NCBI GenBank assembly: GCA_046302815.1
Contig: JBKCHO010000011.1
Coordinates: 1 to 8,612, forward strand
Length of the DNA stretch: 8,612 nucleotides
DNA from: JALRAP01 sp046302815
GTDB lineage: Bacteria > Bacteroidota > Bacteroidia > AKYH767-A > OLB10
Reading direction: 5' to 3'
Shown: positions 1 to 5,982 of the stretch, one piece after another
Numbering within the stretch: position 1 is the first letter of the stretch
Layout: each line of letters begins with the position of its first letter
Made by a program: the position numbers and the translations under genes
Notes under the pieces: generated by a model
Told to the model about the DNA's origin: nothing
Seen by the model: only the letters and a program-made list of their open reading frames with translations
Databases searched by the model: none

Positions 1-1267
1 TGCCAAATGGATATAAAATAGCGCTGGTTCCATAAGCTGGAAAGGAAAACTGACCTGAAGCATTTGCGAAAAAAACTTGACCACTGACAAGCACATACCC
101 ACTTGTTACTGGATTGTTATTGCATACTAGCGTACCCACCAGCTGAGTAACGCCAGGAACGGCTAAGGCACTTGGGTTTAGTGTCGTATTGGTATTAAAA
201 GGTCCGATACCCTGAACTAAAATTGTTGTGTCGATATTATTATTAAAAATCTTGACAGTCATTGTTAGAGGTTGATTGGAAGGCACCCAGCCGCTGAATT
301 GCCCTTGCGCATTGGTGTAGTCCGATGCCGTGCCGCTCGTTTGGCTGTTGAGGGTTACCGTGGCGCCAGGTATGGGCTGGCCACTGGTGTTGGTAATGGT
401 GCCATTTAGCGTGATCCAGCTGCCCGGTATGTCGCAGTTCCAAAACGAAAAATGGCTCACCTGTGCCACATACTCGCTGCCCTGCTTGGTAGCCGTGCCC
501 TCGTGTTTCCAATATCCGTTCTGTTCATCAAAAGACCATAGATCGATGCTGGCAGGTGCCGTGGCCTGTTGTTGCGCAGAAATGGGGAAACGGACGGTGG
601 CTGTTTGATTGGCCGCCAATTGCAGGGGTTGTCCGGCATTGTCGGTAAGCTCCGCCGCCACCATCCCGTAGGATAGCAATCCGCGGCTCTGGTTGTTTTG
701 TTGTACCCCTATCAAATTGCCTGGCATTTCCTCCGAGAAGTTGTCGCTCTGGGTATCGATATGCCTAATGGCTACCTGTACCGCACCGTTGTATGGCGCG
801 TTGTTTTTAACGATGCCGTTGGCGGGCAGGGTGATCTTCACCGCTGAGTTTGCATCGTTTATGGTGGAACCACTCGAGGAGCTTACAGAGCCATCGGGCG
901 TGTTGGAGAGCAATCGTATGTTCACCCTGTTGCCACCGCTCAACGGCACAAAGCTACGCGAGCCAAGGAAGTAGCCTTGCTTGGCTACTTTCACATAACC
1001 TAAATTTTGGTAGGCGTTGAAGTCGTTGATACGAAACACCCCTTGCGCATCGGTGGTGGCGGTGATGCCACCTGCGTTCACCGTGGCGCCTGCAACCGCA
1101 GCACCGTTTTCATCGGTTACCGTTCCGTAAACCGAAGCGCTAACTCCTTGTCCCCACAAATCGCTGCTGGGTGGTGGTGCCGGTGCGGGCTCTTCCGTAT
1201 CGTCTTTTTTGCAAGCGACAATGGCGAGGGACAACAGAATGGATAGGGTAAGAAGTTTTCTCAACAT
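1..1267 (-). CDS. Modular surface lipoprotein, paralogue of the neighbouring FISUMP lipoprotein; 3' end outside window
   Basis: An uninterrupted frame of 422 codons runs from an ATG at 1267 to the left edge with no stop, so the gene is partial at its C-terminus. The protein starts MLRKLLTLSILLSLAIVAC: a short lysine/arginine head, a hydrophobic stretch and a lipobox (IVAC) with the modified cysteine at residue 19. The following KKDDTEE resembles Bacteroidota lipoprotein export signals, which suggests an outer-surface location. Next come a carboxypeptidase-regulatory-like beta domain (about residues 44-115), a conserved region of about 130 residues containing the motif SIDLWSFDEQNGYWKHEG, a second regulatory-like domain (GTITNTSGQPIPGATV), and the start of a third. 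It is collinear with the protein encoded at 1421-3421, so a C-terminal FISUMP or similar domain probably lies beyond the edge (inference). Bases from about 300 to 1240 are GC-rich compared with bases 1-300 and with the sister gene. The ligand and role are unknown. Confidence 0.88.
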   Translation of the reverse strand, partial: MLRKLLTLSILLSLAIVACKKDDTEEPAPAPPPSSDLWGQGVSASVYGTVTDENGAAVAGATVNAGGITATTDAQGVFRINDFNAYQNLGYVKVAKQGYFLGSRSFVPLSGGNRVNIRLLSNTPDGSVSSSSGSTINDANSAVKITLPANGIVKNNAPYNGAVQVAIRHIDTQSDNFSEEMPGNLIGVQQNNQSRGLLSYGMVAAELTDNAGQPLQLAANQTATVRFPISAQQQATAPASIDLWSFDEQNGYWKHEGTATKQGSEYVAQVSHFSFWNCDIPGSWITLNGTITNTSGQPIPGATVTLNSQTSGTASDYTNAQGQFSGWVPSNQPLTMTVKIFNNNIDTTILVQGIGPFNTNTTLNPSALAVPGVTQLVGTLVCNNNPVTSGYVLVSGQVFFANASGQFSFPAYGTSAILYPFG

Positions 1268-1297
1268 GGGTTTGTTTTTAGCTAGTTCAAAATGTTG

Positions 1298-1317
1298 AAG
1301 CCGTGAAAAAGCGGCTT
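1298..1317 (-). other. Small hairpin at the predicted 5' end of the 1-1267 transcript
   Basis: AAGCCG and CGGCTT form a perfect 6-bp stem around an 8-base loop. It falls just downstream of the predicted promoter, so it would sit at the very start of the mRNA leader, and it is absent from the equivalent place in the paralogue. It could protect the 5' end or affect translation. It is not followed by a U-run in the minus-strand direction, so it is a weak terminator candidate for the upstream gene. Confidence 0.35.
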
Positions 1318-1324
1318 TGTAGTA

Positions 1325-1355
1325 CAATGATAGGGAAAATTTCGAAAATGTAAAA
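1325..1355 (-). promoter_or_regulatory. Putative promoter of the 1-1267 lipoprotein gene, homologous to that of its paralogue
   Basis: On the minus strand a -7-like box TATCATTG (1325-1332) is one base off the Bacteroidota consensus TAnnTTTG. A T-run at the -33 position (TTTT, 1352-1355) lies 19 bases upstream. The block is nearly identical to the one at 3480-3510 in front of the sister gene. Conservation of this block while surrounding non-coding sequence has diverged is the main support. A start of transcription near 1318 would give a leader of about 50 bases (inference). Confidence 0.55.
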
Positions 1356-1371
1356 AAGCAGTGGCGGGAGC

Positions 1372-1395
1372 GTTCATCATTGGCAAATGACAAAC
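1372..1395 (-). terminator. Possible terminator hairpin downstream of the FISUMP lipoprotein gene
   Basis: Read on the minus strand, GTTTGTCATT and AATGATGAAC can form a 10-bp stem (including two G-U pairs) around a TGCC loop, starting 25 bases after the stop codon at 1421. A T-run (TTTTTT) follows only after about 15 further bases and coincides with the next gene's promoter, so this is not a classic intrinsic terminator. Read-through into the downstream paralogue is possible. Confidence 0.3.
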
Positions 1396-1420
1396 ATTTC
1401 TAACCAATTAACCATTCAGA

Positions 1421-3421
1421 TTAATCCTTAATACACCTCACTGATAGCCCGCTGTTTTTGTTGGTATTATACCGATATAAGTTTGCATAATAGTAACTGA
1501 TCCAACGGCTATATGCAGAGATGGAGTTGGAGGAAGAAATGCTCCACCAATGACCTACATTACCTAGCAAAGCGAAATTACCTGCACTGTCGCGGGAGCT
1601 TCCGGGAAGGGCGTAAAATTGACTGGTATTGGTGGCGCCAACATTCGGCGACTTCCACAAACCAGTGCCATCTAACAAATTGCCGGTGGATTTCAGTTTA
1701 CCTCCGACCACCAAACTCTGACTACCTACTACAGTGGTATCGGAAATAGGATCCAAAAAATTTACCAATTCATTCCAATCAGCATTTGTTGGCACATGCC
1801 AATTCGTAGGACAAACACCGCGACTATCGCTGATCGCATGCCAATTATATAGTTTTCCATAGGGAAGATTGCATGGCGTGCTATCTCTATAATAAGACCA
1901 CGCGCCGCTGGTGGTATTTTGCCATTGAGCGTAAGTTAAACCGGTCTCTATCAAGTCGCCATTATTATATCGTGATGTTCTTAGATTTTCCTGCATCCAA
2001 ACCTGACTTCCGATTTGGATTGTGGAATAGGCATTTCCATCAACATCAATTATGGCTGTAACACCACTGCAAACCGTTATGTTGCCTAAATATTGAACCG
2101 TGTTTGTTAAGGTGAAATTTTGAATAGCACCCGCCAAAAGTGGATTGGTGCCAAAAGGAGCAATGGTCAAATTAGCACCACAAACTGCTATATTGAAACT
2201 ACCGTTGTCATCTATAAAATGCAGCTGACCTCCTGCAAATAAAAAACCATTTGACAAAGGATTACCATTGCAGTCTACCAACAATCCGCTTACCTGCGTA
2301 GCCGTCGGTATATTTACCAAAATCGGATCAAGCAATGTGTTCGCATTGAATGGACCAATAGTCTGGGTTAGTACGGTTATTGTACCTGTCGAGGAACCAA
2401 CACATGGTAGATTAACCATCATAGTGAAGGTTTGATTTGTTGGAACCCATCCACTGAATTGTCCTTGAACATTTGTAATAGCCTGGGCGGTATCATTAAA
2501 ATTATTCACAAGACTTACTACCGAACCCTGTATGGCTTGTCCATTTATGTTATTGAGTATGGATCCACTAAGCGTTACCAAATCCCATGGTATGTCACAA
2601 TTCCAAAAGGAGAAATGACCTACTTGCGCCACATACTCGCTCCCCTGCTTGGTGGCAGTGCCCTCATGTTTCCAATATCCATTTTGTTCATCAAAAGACC
2701 ACAGATCGATGCTGGCAGGTGCCGTGGATTGTTGTTGCGCAGCAATAGGAAAACGAATAGTGGCTGTTTGTCCCAGTGCCAACTGCAGCGGTTGTCCACT
2801 ATTGTCTGTCAATTCAACAGCCACCATGCCATAAGAAAACAGTCCCCTGACCTGGTTATTTTGAACTCCAATTAGGTTGCCAGGCATTTCCTCAGAGAAG
2901 TTGGCGCTCTGGGTATCGATGTGTCGGATGGCCACCCGTACAGTTCCAGTGTAGGGTGCGTTGTTTTTAACGATGCCGTTGGCTGGTAATATAACGGTGG
3001 CGCCTTGATCTGTGATGCTACCTCCAGTGGCCGCATTCACATTGCCATCGGAATCATTGGAGAGTAATCGGATGTTCACTCGGTTACCACCACTCAAAGG
3101 AATAAAACTTCGAGAGCCCGGGAAGTAACCTTGTTTCTCTACTTTAACATATCCCAAATTTTGATAGGCAGCAAATCCATCAATACGAAAAACACCTTGT
3201 GCGTTGGTGGTAACTATGCTGTTACCAGCTTTTACAGTTGCACCAAAGACTGGATTTCCTGATTCGTTGATTACCGTACCATAAACAGTAGCACTTACTC
3301 CTTGTCCCCATAAATCATTGTTTAACGGAGGATCAGAAGGGATGTTTTGCTCTTCGTCCTTCTTACAAGCAACCACAATAAAACCAATTATAAGGGCAAG
3401 CGTGAGGAGTTTTCTCAACAT
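1421..3421 (-). CDS. Modular surface lipoprotein with C-terminal FISUMP domain
   Basis: The protein has 666 residues and begins with a type II signal peptide whose lipobox VVAC puts the lipidated cysteine at residue 19. KKDEE follows, matching the acidic export signals that send Bacteroidota lipoproteins to the cell surface. Domains in order: a carboxypeptidase-regulatory-like beta sandwich (about 44-115, GTVINESGNPVFGATV); a conserved beta region (about 140-275) containing EEMPGNL and LWSFDEQNGYW; a second regulatory-like domain (about 283-335); a third beta unit (about 373-424) with two cysteines; and a FISUMP domain (Fib_succ_major, about 457-666). The FISUMP call rests on GSQVWMQENL, YGKLYNWHA, CPTNWHVPTNADW and the terminal VRCIKD. 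FISUMP proteins are abundant paralogous surface proteins of unknown biochemical role. The gene stands next to a tandem paralogue with a related promoter. The ATG is well supported by the signal peptide and by the identical MLRKLLTL start of the paralogue. Confidence 0.93.
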   Translation of the reverse strand: MLRKLLTLALIIGFIVVACKKDEEQNIPSDPPLNNDLWGQGVSATVYGTVINESGNPVFGATVKAGNSIVTTNAQGVFRIDGFAAYQNLGYVKVEKQGYFPGSRSFIPLSGGNRVNIRLLSNDSDGNVNAATGGSITDQGATVILPANGIVKNNAPYTGTVRVAIRHIDTQSANFSEEMPGNLIGVQNNQVRGLFSYGMVAVELTDNSGQPLQLALGQTATIRFPIAAQQQSTAPASIDLWSFDEQNGYWKHEGTATKQGSEYVAQVGHFSFWNCDIPWDLVTLSGSILNNINGQAIQGSVVSLVNNFNDTAQAITNVQGQFSGWVPTNQTFTMMVNLPCVGSSTGTITVLTQTIGPFNANTLLDPILVNIPTATQVSGLLVDCNGNPLSNGFLFAGGQLHFIDDNGSFNIAVCGANLTIAPFGTNPLLAGAIQNFTLTNTVQYLGNITVCSGVTAIIDVDGNAYSTIQIGSQVWMQENLRTSRYNNGDLIETGLTYAQWQNTTSGAWSYYRDSTPCNLPYGKLYNWHAISDSRGVCPTNWHVPTNADWNELVNFLDPISDTTVVGSQSLVVGGKLKSTGNLLDGTGLWKSPNVGATNTSQFYALPGSSRDSAGNFALLGNVGHWWSISSSNSISAYSRWISYYYANLYRYNTNKNSGLSVRCIKD

Positions 3422-3479
3422 GGAATGGTTTGGTTTATGGTATCAAAATGAGTGATATTTGAATTTAACCTTTCTATGA

Positions 3480-3510
3480 CAATGATAGCGAAAATTTTCG
3501 AACATACAAA
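3480..3510 (-). promoter_or_regulatory. Putative promoter of the FISUMP lipoprotein gene, with palindromic spacer
   Basis: On the minus strand, TTTG (3507-3510), a 19-base spacer and TATCATTG (3480-3487) fit the Bacteroidota promoter TTTG-N19-TAnnTTTG with a single mismatch. The spacer contains the perfect 12-base palindrome CGAAAATTTTCG (3489-3500), a possible operator. The homologous block before the paralogue (1325-1355) keeps the -7 box but has a degraded palindrome and -33 box. Predicted leader is about 50 bases, with no Shine-Dalgarno sequence before the ATG, which is normal for this phylum. Confidence 0.6.
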
Positions 3511-3569
3511 TGAATTAGCAGTATCGATGGCTAGGCACTTGTTACTACTAACCATTCATTCTTCTAGAT

Positions 3570-4802
3570 TCAAACAGAAAAGAACTCAAATCCATTCTCC
3601 AACAAATCGGCGAAAAAAGTAGGATAGGATTTATCGACGCCATTGATGTGATCCAAATGCACATATTCCGTCTTCAAAGACATCAAGCTAAATGCCATAA
3701 TGATTCGATGATCATCGAATGTTTTGATGATGCGATTGGTGGGTACCGGTCCTCGGTCGGGGTAAACCTTGAACTTGGATCCTCCACAGAAATCCGTTTT
3801 CACCCCTAAGTCATACAACCCCCTTTGCAATGCAAGTGCACGATCGCACTCCTTCAAGCGAAGATTCTTGAGTCCGGTTAAGTCGGCAGTAATATTTAAT
3901 GCTCCACAGGCAATGGCGACAGCAGGTGCCAAATCTGGACAAGCGGTAAAGTCTTCCAAAAAATAATCGGATTGCAATTCACCTGTGCCCGTGACGACAA
4001 GCCCATTTGCATTGAACTCACTCAACACTCCAAGCTTGCGCATCATATCCACAATCACTTTGTCGCCTTGAAGCGATTCCTGACTCAGCCCCTCTAAAAA
4101 AAAGGAAGAGCCTGGTTGCATTGCTGCTGCCTGAAACCAATAGGAGGCCGACGACCAATCGGCTTCAACAAATAAATCTTTGGGTTGATAGGCTCCCTCT
4201 GCAACAGTAACACCGTAGGGCGAAACCTCAACTGCGGCACCATAATGCTTCATGATAGCGGCTGTCATCTGAATATAAGGAAAAGATAAAACTTGACCAG
4301 AAAACTCCAAAACCAATCCTCCATCCAAACAGGGCCCAATCATCATCAACGCACTTATGAACTGACTACTGGTATCGGCAGGTATGATCAATTGTCCACC
4401 ATGCAACTTACCTTTCCCGGTTCTGATCGGAAAACATCCCTCCTCTTCCACATAGCTAATATCCGCACCAAGCGCATTCAAAGCCTCCACCAAACCACTG
4501 ATAGGTCTGGCGCTAAGTGAATCGGAGCCATCCAAAATCACATCACGACCCAACAAAGCAAAAGCAGCCAGTAAAAAACGGGAGGTAGTACCCCCATTGC
4601 CAATATGCAGCCGATCGCCATCCTCGGAAACGAGTCGAAGCATATCCAAGGTATCGTCAGAATCGGATAAATTATCGATACGACTATCAAGACCACCTAT
4701 GAGGCGGATAGCCAATGCACGATTGCTGATGCTTTTGGAAGATGGTAGCGGGATTCGCACATTCCTTAATGGCTCTCCCAGATAGTTGATCCGTATTGCC
4801 AT
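3570..4802 (-). CDS. aroA: 3-phosphoshikimate 1-carboxyvinyltransferase (EPSP synthase)
   Basis: This enzyme transfers the enolpyruvyl group of PEP to shikimate-3-phosphate, the sixth step of the shikimate pathway, in the cytoplasm. The 410 residues are slightly shorter than the 427 of the E. coli enzyme. Visible signatures: SSKSISNRA (residues 21-29; K23, S24 and R28 correspond to the substrate-binding K22/S23/R27 of E. coli); GNGGTTSRF (68-76), the PEP-binding glycine loop; DTSSQ (143-147), phosphate and shikimate contacts; PDLAPA (289-294), containing the likely catalytic Asp290; LKECDR (316-321), with the catalytic Glu318; DDHR (363-366); and the terminal KSYPTFF (391-397). The glycine loop has Phe76 where E. 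coli has Pro101. The ATG immediately follows the aroB TAA, which suggests co-transcription and translational coupling. No clear terminator was found before the lipoprotein gene downstream. Confidence 0.96.
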   Translation of the reverse strand: MAIRINYLGEPLRNVRIPLPSSKSISNRALAIRLIGGLDSRIDNLSDSDDTLDMLRLVSEDGDRLHIGNGGTTSRFLLAAFALLGRDVILDGSDSLSARPISGLVEALNALGADISYVEEEGCFPIRTGKGKLHGGQLIIPADTSSQFISALMMIGPCLDGGLVLEFSGQVLSFPYIQMTAAIMKHYGAAVEVSPYGVTVAEGAYQPKDLFVEADWSSASYWFQAAAMQPGSSFFLEGLSQESLQGDKVIVDMMRKLGVLSEFNANGLVVTGTGELQSDYFLEDFTACPDLAPAVAIACGALNITADLTGLKNLRLKECDRALALQRGLYDLGVKTDFCGGSKFKVYPDRGPVPTNRIIKTFDDHRIIMAFSLMSLKTEYVHLDHINGVDKSYPTFFADLLENGFEFFSV

Positions 4803-5897
4803 TTAAAAGTCGTTGAAGTAAGTGAATGATTCAAGAAAAAGTTCATCAGATAAATCACTGCAAAAACGAGGCGACCCGATTTGTTCCAGCAAGACACAAG
4901 CCAAGCCGTGGCCATCTGATTTTTTATCCTTGCGCATCGCATGAAGCAGAAACGAATACGACTCGGGAAGTATCCTCAATTTTGCAAAATGCAATTTCAC
5001 CAAGGCCTTCAATTCCTCCACTACGCGGATATCCAAACCAAGTAGCTTCTGTGAGATGTAAGCCTCACAAACCAATCCGATAGCAACAGCCTGCCCATGC
5101 GTTGTGATGTATGTGTCGTGCTTGTACGACCACGCTTCCAAGGCATGTGCAACGGTATGGCCGAAGTTGAGATGCTTGCGCACTCCTTTTTCCAACGGGT
5201 CTTGCTTTACAATATGTGCCTTTACAGCGATGGATTGTGTGATCCATTGCATGGTTTTGGGAGATGACCTTTGCCCGTAGGAGAACAACACGGGGTCATG
5301 AATCACTTTGTGCCAAAGTGCAGCATCTCCAATGAGTGCGTGTTTCCATGTTTCAACCAATCCTTCATTCCAATCTTTCTCGGGCAGTGTATTCAGGAAG
5401 CCAGGATAAACGATGGTCATCAATGGAGGATAGAAAGTCCCCAAAATATTTTTATAGCCGTGCAAATCGACACCCGACTTACCGCCAATGGCAGCATCCG
5501 TCATGGCCAATAAAGATGTAGGAATATTGATGTAACGAATACCTCGCATGAAAACAGATGCAACCATGCCTCCGACATCCGAAACAACGCCACCACCTAG
5601 GTTTACCAACAAGGTATTGCGGTTGGCTTTGCGATCCAACATCATTTTACAAACTCGTTCTACCGTTTCCAATTTTTTGGACGCTTCACCGGCGCCAATA
5701 ACCAAAGCATGATACATTACTCCTTGCAGCTCAAACATCCGATTGAAACAATGCTTGTGCGTTTTTTCATCGGCTAAAACCAAATAAGGACCAGAGGGAC
5801 TTTCCTCCTTTATGAAAATATCCCGTAAAGCCTCAGACAAACCATTCGAAACGATGATTTCATGCGTACCGGTGCTTATCCTTGTAATGTCCTCCAT
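4803..5897 (-). CDS. aroB: 3-dehydroquinate synthase
   Basis: AroB converts DAHP to 3-dehydroquinate using NAD+ and a divalent metal, the second shikimate step, in the cytoplasm. Numbering from the ATG at 5897 gives 364 residues, close to the 362 of E. coli. Signatures: GAGEASKKLETVE, the nucleotide-pocket sequence NLGGGVVSDVGG, IPTSLLAMTDAAIGGKSGVD, and the metal ligands in GLVETWKH (Glu182), LNFGHT (His247) and TTHGQAVAIG (His267). The C-terminal MRKDKKSDG is also typical. The frame stays open upstream to a TTG at 5933, which would add 12 residues. I prefer the ATG because those extra residues do not resemble the family and the extension would span a TACCTTTG promoter-like box. The stop abuts the aroA start. 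The gene is divergent from the proline dehydrogenase gene. Confidence 0.95.
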   Translation of the reverse strand: MEDITRISTGTHEIIVSNGLSEALRDIFIKEESPSGPYLVLADEKTHKHCFNRMFELQGVMYHALVIGAGEASKKLETVERVCKMMLDRKANRNTLLVNLGGGVVSDVGGMVASVFMRGIRYINIPTSLLAMTDAAIGGKSGVDLHGYKNILGTFYPPLMTIVYPGFLNTLPEKDWNEGLVETWKHALIGDAALWHKVIHDPVLFSYGQRSSPKTMQWITQSIAVKAHIVKQDPLEKGVRKHLNFGHTVAHALEAWSYKHDTYITTHGQAVAIGLVCEAYISQKLLGLDIRVVEELKALVKLHFAKLRILPESYSFLLHAMRKDKKSDGHGLACVLLEQIGSPRFCSDLSDELFLESFTYFNDF

Positions 5898-5907
5898 GGT
5901 TGTGTTA

Positions 5908-5915
5908 CAAAGGTA
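5908..5915 (-). promoter_or_regulatory. Candidate -7 box for aroBA
   Basis: The minus strand reads TACCTTTG, an exact match to the Bacteroidota -7 consensus TAnnTTTG, ending 10 bases before the aroB ATG at 5897. No good TTTG -33 box lies at the expected spacing; only ATTG at 15 bases is seen. If used, the transcript would have a leader of only a few bases, which argues for the ATG over the upstream TTG as start. The call rests on the motif alone. Confidence 0.4.
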
Positions 5916-5937
5916 GTCAACGACCTCGGGCAATCCC

Positions 5938-5945
5938 TATCTTTG
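5938..5945 (+). promoter_or_regulatory. Candidate -7 box for proline dehydrogenase
   Basis: TATCTTTG is an exact match to TAnnTTTG and lies 37 bases before the ATG at 5983, giving a predicted leader of about 30 bases. A matching -33 TTTG is not evident. It lies only 22 bases from the oppositely oriented box at 5908-5915, so the two promoters would share a single upstream region and could exclude or co-regulate one another (inference). Confidence 0.5.
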
Positions 5946-5982
5946 CTGCGTCAAAACTAACCGTTTTCGACCAATCGTTTTT

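Noticed and set aside
330..608. Plus-strand open frame, with a similar one at 2649-2834 sharing a recognisable peptide
   Set aside because: The similarity arises because both lie antisense to the same conserved part of the duplicated lipoprotein genes. Neither has family features, and the minus-strand frames are clearly the coding ones.
2432..2875. 147-codon plus-strand open frame
   Set aside because: It lies wholly antisense to the FISUMP lipoprotein gene, shows no domain or signal, and has no promoter-like sequence.
1..3421. The long repeat of two similar blocks as an insertion sequence or composite element
   Set aside because: No transposase, terminal inverted repeats or target-site duplication is visible. 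The similarity is explained by paralogous genes.
3511..3569. Search for an aroA terminator between aroA and the lipoprotein gene
   Set aside because: Only a weak TAGC/GCTA pairing was seen, with no T-run, so no terminator is claimed.
5898..5933. Upstream TTG start for aroB adding 12 residues
   Set aside because: The extra residues do not resemble AroB N-termini, the codon is TTG while a good ATG follows, and the segment contains a promoter-like TACCTTTG box.
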